A DNA stretch of 24,601 nucleotides from a virus, in the IMG/VR virus record IMGVR_UViG_3300028571_000112, positions 1 to 24,601 of that record; one strand, given 5' to 3'. Of the stretch, positions 5,324 through 13,020 are shown piece by piece. The notes beneath the pieces are model-generated. The model searched no databases. It worked only from the letters and a program-made list of their open reading frames with translations, and was not told the DNA's origin. Numbering within the stretch: the stretch's first letter is position 1; every line of letters starts with the position of its first letter. The position numbers and the translations under genes are program-made.

Positions 5324-5545
5324 ATGAAATTTGAAATGAACATTGGCTACATTGAAAATGAGAAAATTACAATCGAGACGTGGGATTTCGACAAAATTGA
5401 AATCATCAAATCTTTTATTGATTTTCAAGAAGAACACGGCTGGGCAGTTGAATATGAAGCAATTGACCCACTTGATTTTGAAGATGAAGAAACAGAAGAA
5501 GAAGAAATGACACCTGTAGGTTTAACTTCTGACGAAGAACTGTAA
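5324..5545 (+). CDS. Small acidic hypothetical protein, 73 residues
   Basis: Last gene of the rightward operon. AAGGGGAA precedes ATG 5324 by about 4 bases, so the longer frame from 5240, which overlaps the winged-helix gene, is not used. The product is strongly acidic: the second half has DFEDEETEEEEM (51-62) and ends LTSDEEL. No motif recognised. Acidic phage early proteins of this type can mimic DNA or bind host polymerase or nucleases; this is only a possibility. Confidence 0.7.
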   Translation: MKFEMNIGYIENEKITIETWDFDKIEIIKSFIDFQEEHGWAVEYEAIDPLDFEDEETEEEEMTPVGLTSDEEL

Positions 5546-5560
5546 CTTATAAGATACAAA

Positions 5561-5590
5561 GGGGCTTACTTGGCCATCAAGTAAAGCCCC
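5561..5590. terminator. Hairpin at the convergence of the two operons (likely shared terminator)
   Basis: GGGGCTTACTTG (5561-5572) pairs with CAAGTAAAGCCCC (5578-5590), with one bulged A and a 5-base loop. It lies 15 bases after the last plus-strand stop and contains the stop codon of the minus-strand gene. The T-tracts are poor on both sides (ACATTT plus, TTTGTATCTT minus), so termination may be partial in both directions. Confidence 0.65.
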
Positions 5591-5709
5591 ACATTTCCTA
5601 TTGCATAGCCGATATATACCACTGCCATATACGGGTTTCCTTTAAACAGTTGTTCTGCCGCAATGTATGCGTAGATCAACCCCGTGATAATGATTAACGG
5701 CCCACTCAA
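5566..5709 (-). CDS. Small two-helix membrane protein, 47 residues (TTG start)
   Basis: The minus-strand frame starts at TTG 5709, which overlaps the stop of the phosphoesterase gene as TTGA, and ends at TAA 5568-5566 within the convergent hairpin. The product starts (M)SGPLIIITGLIYAYIAAEQ, has the short polar turn LFKGNPY and continues MAVVYIGYAIGNVGLYLMAK. It has two hydrophobic helices (about 4-19 and 28-45), a hairpin membrane protein; small phage proteins with this GPL..ITG...YIAAEQ and YAIGNVGLYLMAK pattern recur next to late genes. A holin-like or membrane-accessory role is possible, not shown. The stop-start coupling and clean membrane pattern support it despite the unusual start. Confidence 0.68.
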   Translation of the reverse strand: MSGPLIIITGLIYAYIAAEQLFKGNPYMAVVYIGYAIGNVGLYLMAK

Positions 5710-6692
5710 AACGCTGAAACGTCTATGACGTTCCCTCTGAACTGGATGTGATTTTCTGATTGTTTAGCCACTATTTCTGGCCATAACAGTTCACCATTAA
5801 AAAAGTTTAGTACCGCAAATCCTGACCTGTGATTGTTAGGGTTTAATTCCGCATAGGTGAATTGTGGGCCATCAGTCTCAGCCAATGTTCCGGTATCAAT
5901 ACCATACCGAACTCCGTTATAGTCACTAAACGGGGTGACTTTCAAGGAATGCAAGTGCCCAGTAACGATTGACACACCCGCATTCACAGTATTGTTGTGT
6001 GTGGCGTGAATCCCACCCTTGTAGCGATGTTTAACGATGACGTTCTCAGTAGGCCATACTGCCCAACAGAAGTCCCAATCTGGGATATGGTCTGTCAACT
6101 TAAAACCGACAACATCTTTAAACTGTGGCGCGTGTTGAGCAAGCCTATTACCAAATCTAACGTCATGGTTTCCCCATGTAAACAGTAGCTTTACATTGTG
6201 CCTTGCTGCTTTAGCGGTTTCCTCAATTTCGCCTAATGCACCCTGGCAGGCTTTTAATTCTTGAACAACAGAAGTTTGAGGTTGGTCAGTTACATCGTGG
6301 CGTGATATAGACGCACCGTCAAACGCATCCCCGTTACATATCACCGCCTTGGGTTTAAGTTCTTGGATGGCCCATAAAAGCCCTTTAAACGCTGTTGTGC
6401 GTTGGCCAGGTATGAAGTGAGCATCAGAGAACACAATCACACATCCATCTAGCATTCCAAGTTCAACTTGTTTTAAAGGAGAAAAAGACTTGGGTCTGTT
6501 TTTATCGTAATAAACACCACGATGGTCACTTGAATTAAGTGACATTTTGTATTCTTTTTCTATATACCTTCTTCGTAAGTGAACTGCTCGGATGCTAATT
6601 CCAAGATGTTCAGATATTTTTGTGGCTGACTGAAGTTGACCCCATAACTGGATGAACTCGGTATCTGTACAAGTTTCATTATGACTGCCCAT
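5706..6692 (-). CDS. Calcineurin-like metallophosphoesterase with N-terminal HTH
   Basis: A 328-residue protein. Residues about 12-48 (ATKISEHLGISIRAVHLRRR at 23-42) form a helix-turn-helix. The rest is a metallophosphoesterase with the full metal-ligand set in order: FSDAH (88-92), GDAFDG (121-126), GNHD (174-177), HATHNN (229-234) and GHLH (245-248). Such enzymes hydrolyse phosphodiester or phosphomonoester bonds using two metal ions; substrates in phages are mostly unknown and might be DNA or nucleotides. The HTH makes a nucleic-acid substrate plausible. It overlaps the HExxH gene upstream by 14 bases and the small membrane gene downstream by 4. Location in the late block after lysis suggests a late or packaging-associated role, which is inferred. 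Confidence 0.85.
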   Translation of the reverse strand: MGSHNETCTDTEFIQLWGQLQSATKISEHLGISIRAVHLRRRYIEKEYKMSLNSSDHRGVYYDKNRPKSFSPLKQVELGMLDGCVIVFSDAHFIPGQRTTAFKGLLWAIQELKPKAVICNGDAFDGASISRHDVTDQPQTSVVQELKACQGALGEIEETAKAARHNVKLLFTWGNHDVRFGNRLAQHAPQFKDVVGFKLTDHIPDWDFCWAVWPTENVIVKHRYKGGIHATHNNTVNAGVSIVTGHLHSLKVTPFSDYNGVRYGIDTGTLAETDGPQFTYAELNPNNHRSGFAVLNFFNGELLWPEIVAKQSENHIQFRGNVIDVSAF

Positions 6693-7053
6693 TGGAATCC
6701 TTTGAGAGTAATTTTTCTAAAAGATTGATGACTCTATGCTCTTGCATCTCTATCTCATCTTGAGATGATTTAGGGTCTTGAGCCACAGTCATAAGATCGT
6801 GTAGGAATACATGAAGCAGCTCATGCAAAGCTGTCTGATCTAAAGATTCTGGGGTAATCTTTTCTGCACCAAAGTCACCCAAACGGTACGTTGCAAGTCT
6901 TGCTGCATCATTAAACTCAACAGAGGCCATGGCAGCCTTTGCGGGCTTGATGCCTTTCTCAATGCGCCAGTCGCCAAGACTTAGCACTTGTTGCCACTTT
7001 TTAACACTTTGTGCAAAGTATGCGGCGTCGTGTGGTGTAGGAATGTTAGCCAT
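6679..7053 (-). CDS. HExxH putative zinc metallopeptidase-like protein, 124 residues
   Basis: The motif ALHELLHVFLHDL (75-87) contains HExxH (His77, Glu78, His81), the zinc-binding and catalytic signature of metallopeptidases. The N-terminal part has KKWQQVLSLGDWRI (18-31) and ATYRLGDF (54-61), the pattern of small phage proteins with an aromatic beta strand before the zinc helix. A third zinc ligand is not clear; His85 or Glu100 are candidates. No signal peptide. It follows the endolysin by 30 bases and overlaps the phosphoesterase by 14. It might process a virion protein or act in the host; substrate unknown. Confidence 0.7.
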   Translation of the reverse strand: MANIPTPHDAAYFAQSVKKWQQVLSLGDWRIEKGIKPAKAAMASVEFNDAARLATYRLGDFGAEKITPESLDQTALHELLHVFLHDLMTVAQDPKSSQDEIEMQEHRVINLLEKLLSKDSNGQS

Positions 7054-7083
7054 TTCAACACCTTAAACAAGATTTATGACAGT

Positions 7084-7527
7084 TTAATTTAACAAAGCGC
7101 ACTCGGCTTGTCTGCGTTTTGTCAGTCCTAACAAAACTTTACCTCCGCCTTTGTTCCAAAGCATCAATTGCTCTTTTGCGCCTTCCCAATCTTGGGCGTT
7201 AATTTTGCGCTTTAAAGTAGATGTTTGGAGTCTGCCAATGCCGAGGTTGTAAACAAAATCCACGGCCGCGTTGCACTTGCGTTCATCTGTCAAAAGAATA
7301 GGACAATTTCTAATAACACCGGGCAAATATGTGTGATGTAACTCCATCATCAGTAACGCTCTTGCTGTAGACTCATCCATAGGGGCGTCTTCTAAGGTCA
7401 CCTTGCGCCCGTCAGAATAGTAAGTTGAGCCATAACCAATGGTTGCAACATTTGCAGGGCAAAGGTAAGGCTTAGACCTAAACCCCTCAAACTGGCGACA
7501 AAGGGATGCTGCCAGTTCTAAGTTCAT
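7084..7527 (-). CDS. Endolysin, GH24 T4-lysozyme-type muramidase
   Basis: A 147-residue peptidoglycan glycoside hydrolase that cuts the host wall at the end of infection. The opening FEGFRSKPYLCPANVATIGYG (13-33) carries the family triad with exact spacing: Glu14, eight residues, Cys23, five residues, Thr29 (family pattern Glu-8-Asp/Cys-5-Thr). AAVDFVYNLGIG (87-98) is the second conserved block and GGGKVLLGLTKRRQAECALL the third, ending with the GL..RR..E motif. There is no signal peptide or signal-arrest-release helix, so release needs a holin. The start overlaps the holin stop as ATGA (7527-7524). Confidence 0.93.
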   Translation of the reverse strand: MNLELAASLCRQFEGFRSKPYLCPANVATIGYGSTYYSDGRKVTLEDAPMDESTARALLMMELHHTYLPGVIRNCPILLTDERKCNAAVDFVYNLGIGRLQTSTLKRKINAQDWEGAKEQLMLWNKGGGKVLLGLTKRRQAECALLN

Positions 7528-8018
7528 AACCCACGCTTAGACAATGTACGGTCAAGAAACCAATAGTTAATTGTTCCTGAGAGTAAAGCAGAAAAGTCTG
7601 GTGTCATCATTGTTTTAAAGACTTCTATTGCTGGCGCACCATTTAACCAAGCGTTGTATGCAAACCACACATGGATAAATGACCAAACAAATAAAACCCA
7701 ATAAGTGACCACAGGACGCACAGAAGCAGAAAGTGAGGCTACCCATCCACCCGCTGCCTTTACCATCGTTGCCTGCTGTTCTATGGCCGATTGAAAGGCA
7801 TTCATAACGCCTATATCTACTGCAGCTTCTCTGACCGCACCTATTTCAGCTAATTTCTGTTGACCACGTTGGGCTTCCAAGTCGCATTGAAACTTAAACA
7901 TATTAAGTTCATGTGCCCGTTCATTTTTCTTATCAAGCCACTTTAAAACCTCTGGGGCCATACGAAAGATGCCGCCAAAGATGGAGCCTAGCAAGCCCCC
8001 AGATAAAACTTCAAACAT
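7524..8018 (-). CDS. Holin, 3-TM type (GTA_holin_3TM-like)
   Basis: A 164-residue membrane protein. The N-terminal GGLLGSIFGGIF (7-18) is hydrophobic; the middle (28-90) is a charged helix; SVRPVVTYWVLFVWSFIHVW (99-118) is a strong membrane segment; the end has the ALLSGTINYWFLDRTLSKRG block (144-163), typical of the 3-TM holin family found with phage and gene-transfer-agent lysis genes. It would permeabilise the inner membrane and free the cytoplasmic endolysin encoded immediately downstream with a 4-base overlap. Arrangement and end motif make this the best holin candidate here. Confidence 0.8.
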   Translation of the reverse strand: MFEVLSGGLLGSIFGGIFRMAPEVLKWLDKKNERAHELNMFKFQCDLEAQRGQQKLAEIGAVREAAVDIGVMNAFQSAIEQQATMVKAAGGWVASLSASVRPVVTYWVLFVWSFIHVWFAYNAWLNGAPAIEVFKTMMTPDFSALLSGTINYWFLDRTLSKRGL

Positions 8019-8020
8019 AT

Positions 8021-8485
8021 TTAATCCTTTATCGTAAACATTAGGTTTTTGTGCGACGGATAATTTACAATAACTTCACCTTTTGGGCACTTGTATTTGA
8101 TGTGCGCCATCAACGTAGCAACGCCGGGCGTTACTTGCGCGGTAGTGTCTAGTTTAAATTTGTACCCAAACTTATCCACTGTGTCGCTGGCTGGGCCTGA
8201 AAACGTTGCAATGCTAGGCTTGGCTGGGTGTACAACCAATTCAGAATCTCGCACCTCTATCTTAAATGACGTAACTTCGCAGTTATCTCTAATTTTTTGA
8301 CGAGCCACTACAACCTTGAATTCGCCGTTTGCAGGCGCATCAGATATTTCAAAGTGTTCTGGCGCCCATTTAAGAATGTCTTTATGGAACACACCAAACT
8401 TATCAGCAAGCGTATAACCACCACCAATCATGGCAGTTGAGGCAGTTATTGCGCCAATAATTTTGGTGTAATACTCAAGCTCCAT
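8021..8485 (-). CDS. Membrane-anchored protein with beta-rich domain in lysis region, 154 residues
   Basis: ATG 8485 gives MELEYYTKIIGAITASTAMI at the start, with a single membrane helix (about 8-25) preceded by few charges, then a soluble region predicted beta-rich (EFKVVVARQKI, TSFKIEVRDSELVVHP, YKFKLDTTAQVTP). An in-frame TTG at 8530 would add 15 residues but lies within the preceding tiny gene; GGGGAT upstream of the ATG supports 8485. It is adjacent to the holin with a 2-base gap. An accessory lysis role, for example a spanin-like or anti-holin protein, is possible, but no spanin coiled coil or lipobox is seen. Family not recognised. Confidence 0.68.
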   Translation of the reverse strand: MELEYYTKIIGAITASTAMIGGGYTLADKFGVFHKDILKWAPEHFEISDAPANGEFKVVVARQKIRDNCEVTSFKIEVRDSELVVHPAKPSIATFSGPASDTVDKFGYKFKLDTTAQVTPGVATLMAHIKYKCPKGEVIVNYPSHKNLMFTIKD

Positions 8486-8486
8486 T

Positions 8487-8579
8487 TTATCCCCAAATCC
8501 ATACGATAGTAAAAGTACCCCAAACAACAAAGATGGTTAGAAAGGCCGCAACAATAAACGCTTCGGCCCAATCTCTCAT
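8487..8579 (-). CDS. Tiny membrane protein, 30 residues, lysis region
   Basis: ATG 8579 to TAA 8489-8487. The product starts MRDWAEAFIVAAFLTIFVVW and continues GTFTIVWIWG: almost one continuous hydrophobic helix after a charged N-terminus. Its start overlaps the previous stop as ATGA, and its stop is 1 base from the next ATG, the same tight spacing as its neighbours, which argues for a real gene. Could be a small holin-like or lysis accessory protein; this is inferred only from size and place. Confidence 0.62.
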   Translation of the reverse strand: MRDWAEAFIVAAFLTIFVVWGTFTIVWIWG

Positions 8580-8797
8580 TTGTCTACCTTAGAGTCAAGT
8601 TTGTCAAAGATTTTGCCAAGCATGTCTTTGATGTCACGCATGTCAGCACGGTAATCATCGCGGGTGACGTAGTTCAAAGGCATCGCCCGCACGTCAGTGT
8701 CTAAACGCTCAAGTGAACGGTAAATGTTATTCAACACCCAGCCGCCAAGAAACCCAGCAATACTGACCGCAATGTTGAATAAAATTTGGATGTCCAT
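8576..8797 (-). CDS. Small protein with N-terminal TM and coiled-coil, 73 residues
   Basis: ATG 8797 overlaps the stop of the ejection-type gene (TGATG); a GTG one codon earlier is less likely. MDIQILFNIAVSIAGFLGGW (1-20) starts a membrane helix reaching about residue 22. It is followed by NNIYRSLERLDTDVRAMP and the segment YVTRDDYRADMRDIKDMLGK, which then ends in an amphipathic coiled-coil-like helix. This TM plus YV.RDDY..d...Ik..L.kI..KLD layout is widespread in phage late regions and often called a membrane-associated or putative holin/tail protein. Function unproven. Confidence 0.72.
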   Translation of the reverse strand: MDIQILFNIAVSIAGFLGGWVLNNIYRSLERLDTDVRAMPLNYVTRDDYRADMRDIKDMLGKIFDKLDSKVDK

Positions 8798-10692
8798 CAC
8801 TTTTTACCTGTTCCACGAATTTCCATGCGGAAAGGTTCGTTAGCCAATGCGTTTTTGTTGGCAGGCGCCATGGCGTTTGGTTGTTTAAGCGCTTCTTTTA
8901 CTTTGCCTTTAACTTCCATGGTGCGAACAGCTTCAGCAGCTGGTTTGGCGCCTGGAAACCTTAATGATTGCAAAGCCTCAAGCCCACGCAAAACAGCACC
9001 AGAAGTGTTGCTGTAATTTACGGCGCCAGGCTCTTTGACCAATACATCTTTGACGGCATCACGCAAATCCATGATTTCATCGCGCCCTTTTTTGCCAAAC
9101 ATGTAAACCAGTTTGTCTTCGGCATCAAGTTGATTGACAAGAGTGTTAAGGTTTCTAAAAGACGGTTGATCGCTTTTGATCAACATATCTTTCATGTGCT
9201 GAATAGTTTGGCCTTTTAATTCTGCATAAGCCTGTTCACCCTCTTTGCCGCCTTTTTTAAGCAACTTTGTGACTGTGCGCATTTCTTCTAATGAGCCGTC
9301 AAGCACCACATACTTAAACACGTCATCAAGCGCTACTTGGCGGTCAGCGTAACCGGCCTTTGTTCCAAGTAATTTGTCAACGCGATAAACATCATCAAAC
9401 TCTTTAGCCAACTGCGCTCTAGCTGCTCTTGCTTTTTGATATAACTCACCCCCAGCACCCTCACCCATTTGGGTAATAAGCAACTTCATTTCTGGTGCGC
9501 TTGCAGAACCTTTAACTTTACCAATTTGTTGGTAAATATCTTCTAATGCCCGAACCGTAATAGTGCCAGTTTTGCCAGGATCATTCATTGCCAATGATTC
9601 AGCCACCGAATCTAAAATAGGATCAAGTTTGCCTCTAGCTGTTGGTGTTTTTGTGTTGATGTAATCAAGTAACTTTTGATATGGAACTTGTTGCAAAGTC
9701 TCACCAGCGTTGTCTGCTTGTGCATACAACGATTTATATATGTCATATTTTTTGGTGTACTCATCATTAAGCGCTTTGTCAACAATCTTGCCAACAGCAC
9801 GCATTTGGGTTGGATCAGCCACTTCAGCGCCAATTTCATTAGTCATGCGCTCAAAATTTTGCACAATTGCTTTTTGTTGGTTTGCTTTAAATGCACGCAT
9901 TTGTTCAGCTAATGTAGTTTTGGCATCTTCTGAAATGCCAGTTACTACACCGCGCCCAACTTCTGCTTCAAATTGCTGTTGTGCCAAGTTCTTGGTGCGC
10001 TCGCCAGCTGTCGCAGGAATGTTAAGACGGCTTAAACGCTCTTGGCGCCTTAAGGCTTCATCAGTGGTGGCAGCGCCCATGCCAACCATAGCAGGCTGTT
10101 GTTCGCGTGTCATCACGTTGGCCAACGCATTTTGAACTGGCGCTGCTACTTGTCTTACAATAGGACGGGCAAGCACATTGGCTTGCGTTGCAACAGCAGG
10201 CGCCAAAGCGTTAAGAGTTGCACCAGTTGCACCTAATGTTGGTGGCAAAGCGCTAGTAACTGGTTGCAAAAACTCGCCAACAGCGCTTAAAGCCTCTCTA
10301 GCCGTCTGTGTGCGCGGTTGGTACTGCACAGCCTTCATAGCCTCTTCGCCTGCGCGAATGCCTTCTTGCGTGCCGTATTTGCCACTGGCCAAAGTGCCTG
10401 CAATACCAACAAACGGTGCAATTGCAGCGCCACCTAAAGTTGCACCAAGCGCCAATGGCGTTTCAATCACGCCCATGATGCGGTCACGCAACGGCACTGT
10501 TGGCGCAGCTTTGCCGGTTATCACGCCTTCAGCGCCAGGTATTGCCGCAGCTGTGCCCAAACCAATGGTTTTGTAGAACTCTATTTTTGGAATCTTTGAA
10601 TAGAATTTTTCATGCAATGAGTCGGCCAGAGTAAGGTCTGGCACGGCATCATATTGTGGATACTGTGCGCGGAACTCGGCAAGTGTGGCCAT
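8797..10692 (-). CDS. Internal virion / DNA ejection protein candidate, 631 residues
   Basis: The N-terminus has ATLAEFRAQYPQYDAVPDLT (2-21) followed by LADSLHEKFYSKIPKIEF (22-39), a short module at the N-terminus of large phage internal or ejection proteins. A Gly/Ala-rich hydrophobic stretch follows (about 43-115), capable of membrane insertion. The remainder is long, helical and charged with many Gln, Ala and Lys residues, without a catalytic motif. It ends Lys-rich (TGKK). It is the third in a row of three ejection-type genes after the tailspike and cupin, matching P22-type genomes in which three such proteins leave the virion with DNA and build a channel across the envelope. Start is contiguous with the previous gene (single-base overlap at 10692). 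Confidence 0.65.
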   Translation of the reverse strand: MATLAEFRAQYPQYDAVPDLTLADSLHEKFYSKIPKIEFYKTIGLGTAAAIPGAEGVITGKAAPTVPLRDRIMGVIETPLALGATLGGAAIAPFVGIAGTLASGKYGTQEGIRAGEEAMKAVQYQPRTQTAREALSAVGEFLQPVTSALPPTLGATGATLNALAPAVATQANVLARPIVRQVAAPVQNALANVMTREQQPAMVGMGAATTDEALRRQERLSRLNIPATAGERTKNLAQQQFEAEVGRGVVTGISEDAKTTLAEQMRAFKANQQKAIVQNFERMTNEIGAEVADPTQMRAVGKIVDKALNDEYTKKYDIYKSLYAQADNAGETLQQVPYQKLLDYINTKTPTARGKLDPILDSVAESLAMNDPGKTGTITVRALEDIYQQIGKVKGSASAPEMKLLITQMGEGAGGELYQKARAARAQLAKEFDDVYRVDKLLGTKAGYADRQVALDDVFKYVVLDGSLEEMRTVTKLLKKGGKEGEQAYAELKGQTIQHMKDMLIKSDQPSFRNLNTLVNQLDAEDKLVYMFGKKGRDEIMDLRDAVKDVLVKEPGAVNYSNTSGAVLRGLEALQSLRFPGAKPAAEAVRTMEVKGKVKEALKQPNAMAPANKNALANEPFRMEIRGTGKK

Positions 10693-12284
10693 TATCTGCC
10701 TCCAGGTATTACCAAACCTAATGGATTGGTTGCCGTTGCATTCGGTATGCCACCAACGCCGTCACCACCACCGCCTGCAACGCCAGTTTGGTATTGCTGA
10801 ATGTTTTTAGCGCCAGGGCCAGCTTGGATTTCCATTGCTTTAAGTGCAAGGTTTCTAGCTTTTTGTTTTTGTGCAATAACAGTTGCATCATCACCAGGCT
10901 TGGGAAAATATTTCTTTTCTTCTGTAATAAATTCAGCTGGCAAAATAGTTGCGCCAGATTCTTTACGCAAATTAGCGGTAATAAAGTTAAGCCTAGCTTG
11001 TGCAACTTGTTGTTGCTCTGGGCTTAAACCGCCCATAATTTGAGGCAAAACATTAAATACAGATTCAGTCATGCCTGTTAGCTTGTCGCCAATCAATGGA
11101 ACTACTCCCACAATACTACCAGTGACACCACTAATCAATCCAGTATTTTTAACTCCAGCTTGTTCTAAAGTAGTCAAAATTGAATTGGCTTCTTTCATTC
11201 GCATGCCAAATGCTGTTGCATTGCTTTGAGTTTCGGTCAACGCCGTGCCTTTGCCGCGCAATGGCGTACCAGCCGCAGGGGCTGCTGCTGGCGCTTGTTG
11301 ATCTAACACGCTTGTCATGCCAGGAATAGCTTGAACGGCAGGCGCAGGAGCGCGAGCGCTTGGCATACCAGCACCAGCCATTGGTGCGGCAGCTGGCGCA
11401 GCGCCACCCACCGTAACAGGAAAGGCTTGCAGGGTGCGCTTGTTGACACCCACAATTGAGCCGTCTTCAGCTTCTTTAAGTTCAAAGCCAGGGTTGGCTT
11501 GTTCCCATGCAAATTTTTGTTGTGCCAAATTAAGTTGGCCAGCAGAAGTTGCCGCTTGTCTTGCGGCAGTAAGATCGGCAAAGGTTTGGGTTTTAGACAC
11601 AGCACCGCCAGCAATTGGCATACCGTAACCTGGCAATCTTGGATTGTCTTGGATGGTTTGAATTTGACCACCAATGTCCCGATCGCGTGTTTTTGGCAAC
11701 ATAAAACCAAGTTTGTCTTTGGCGTCCACAAGACCCAAAACTTTTTCAATTCGGTATTCTTTATATTGTTCAGGCGTCATGCTTTGAAGTTTCTGTGCTT
11801 CTGCGGTTGCAGTAGAAAGATCAAAATAACCTTTTGTAACGCCTTCATTAAGTTTTTTAATAGCATCTTGCGGTGTTGGTGAATCACCCAAAGACTTCAA
11901 TCCATAATTGAGTTTGTCTTGAGTTAGCTTAAATTTACCAGCCTCAGTCTCTTGCGTAGTCTTGTCTAGCGTGGCCTGCTTAGTTTGCGACTCAAGCAAT
12001 TTGCTTTGAATTTCTGGCAACATACTTGCAGCTCTAGACCTTGCAACATTGCTAATTAACATTTTTTGATCTAGCTGACCAGTATCAGGGTTAATTGATC
12101 TTTGGTAAGCATCAGACAAAGCGTTTTGCACTTCTTCCTGACGACGGGCACTGCCAAGCTGGAACTGTGCCAATGCGTTTTGATTTTGTGCATTCTGAAT
12201 GGCGGCAATCTGGCCATATTGGGCCAAAGGGTTTTGGAACTCAACGCTGCGGACACCAAGAGCAATGTTTGGATCAATGGCCAT
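10692..12284 (-). CDS. DNA ejection/internal virion protein candidate, 530 residues
   Basis: Mostly helical, Gln/Ala-rich (QIAAIQNAQNQNALAQFQ at 25-42), with an Ala/Pro-rich flexible middle (about 293-345). Near the C-terminus is a conserved-looking block: FITANLRKESGATILPAEFI (about 436-455), then KKYFPKPGDDATVIAQKQKA, and an R..AL..ME...G tail. The LRKESGA..L..EF...YFP.PGD...VI..K pattern is common in large structural or ejection proteins of podoviruses. It ends in a Gly-rich tail. It lies 3 bases after the gp7-like gene and overlaps the next gene by 1 base. A DNA-delivery role is inferred from the gene order. Confidence 0.65.
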   Translation of the reverse strand: MAIDPNIALGVRSVEFQNPLAQYGQIAAIQNAQNQNALAQFQLGSARRQEEVQNALSDAYQRSINPDTGQLDQKMLISNVARSRAASMLPEIQSKLLESQTKQATLDKTTQETEAGKFKLTQDKLNYGLKSLGDSPTPQDAIKKLNEGVTKGYFDLSTATAEAQKLQSMTPEQYKEYRIEKVLGLVDAKDKLGFMLPKTRDRDIGGQIQTIQDNPRLPGYGMPIAGGAVSKTQTFADLTAARQAATSAGQLNLAQQKFAWEQANPGFELKEAEDGSIVGVNKRTLQAFPVTVGGAAPAAAPMAGAGMPSARAPAPAVQAIPGMTSVLDQQAPAAAPAAGTPLRGKGTALTETQSNATAFGMRMKEANSILTTLEQAGVKNTGLISGVTGSIVGVVPLIGDKLTGMTESVFNVLPQIMGGLSPEQQQVAQARLNFITANLRKESGATILPAEFITEEKKYFPKPGDDATVIAQKQKARNLALKAMEIQAGPGAKNIQQYQTGVAGGGGDGVGGIPNATATNPLGLVIPGGR

Positions 12285-12287
12285 GGT

Positions 12288-13019
12288 TTACCCCACGTTA
12301 AAATTATACATTTCAGCCAACTGCGCATTGCTTGGGCTAGTTGATTGTGGCAACAAACGGTTAAGTAAATTTTGACTTTGCGTGTAGTTCATATATTGAC
12401 CTAAACCACTTGTCAATGCATTAGCGCCACCAACATAACCAGATGCACGGGCTGCACCCCCGCTAGTTAGCAAGTTGCCTGCGTTAGTGCCGTAGTTGGC
12501 TGCGACATTGCCCATTGTGTTAGCCGCAGTTTGGCCAGCACCCATCAAACTTTGCAAGGGTTGCAACTGGTTAGCACGATTGGTTTGGTAGCGGTTAAAC
12601 GCATTTGTAAATTCTTGCGAACCCATTTCTTGGCCGTAACGTTGTGCTGCTTTTAAAGCCCCACCAGAAATCAAACCACCACGGGCGGCTGCTTGACGAT
12701 CCAAAGCCTTTTGGCCTTCAGATAAACGAAACCCATAGCCTGGGTCTGTGGTGAAGTCAGACATGCCAAAATCTCTAGCATACTTACCATAATCAGTGCC
12801 TTCTGTACCGCCAGGCAAACCAAAGTAAGTCAGAAGTCTATTTTGGGCGGCCATGCCACCTTGACGAAATGGTTCTTGAAGCCTGTTTTGCTCCTCAAAC
12901 ATTTGACGTTGGATTTCGCCTGCACGATCTGTTGAGGCGGCTTGTGTTTTAGCAGCACTTTTAGATGCGCTTGCACCGAGTAAGGCGCTACCGCCAATTG
13001 CTAGGGCCGTCCATGGCAT
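12288..13019 (-). CDS. P22 gp7-like DNA transfer/ejection protein, 243 residues
   Basis: ATG 13019 has a strong AGGAG 6 bases upstream; a longer frame from 13079 overlaps the cupin gene and is rejected. The product begins MPWTALAIGGSALLGASASK, a hydrophobic Gly/Ala N-terminus, then a helical region with QRQMFEEQNRLQEPFRQGG, GLPGG, TTDPGYGFRLSEGQKALDRQ (approx. 95-114) and RGGLISGGALKAAQRYGQEM. The DPGY.FR..EG.kal....aarGGl.SG...k.l..yg pattern is frequent in phage gp7/injection-type proteins. Predicted to be carried in the virion and ejected with DNA. Confidence 0.75.
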   Translation of the reverse strand: MPWTALAIGGSALLGASASKSAAKTQAASTDRAGEIQRQMFEEQNRLQEPFRQGGMAAQNRLLTYFGLPGGTEGTDYGKYARDFGMSDFTTDPGYGFRLSEGQKALDRQAAARGGLISGGALKAAQRYGQEMGSQEFTNAFNRYQTNRANQLQPLQSLMGAGQTAANTMGNVAANYGTNAGNLLTSGGAARASGYVGGANALTSGLGQYMNYTQSQNLLNRLLPQSTSPSNAQLAEMYNFNVG

Positions 13020-13020
13020 A

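Noticed and set aside
8486-8530. TTG-started extension of the beta-rich membrane protein
   Set aside because: It would overlap nearly half of the tiny coupled gene at 8487-8579, while ATG 8485 fits the spacing and has a GGGGAT site.
10178-10576. 132-codon plus-strand frame over the ejection gene, and similar long plus-strand frames at 13705-14115, 14719-15138 and 9710-10135
   Set aside because: They are shadows of alanine- and glycine-rich minus-strand genes; codon pattern and motifs support only the minus strand.
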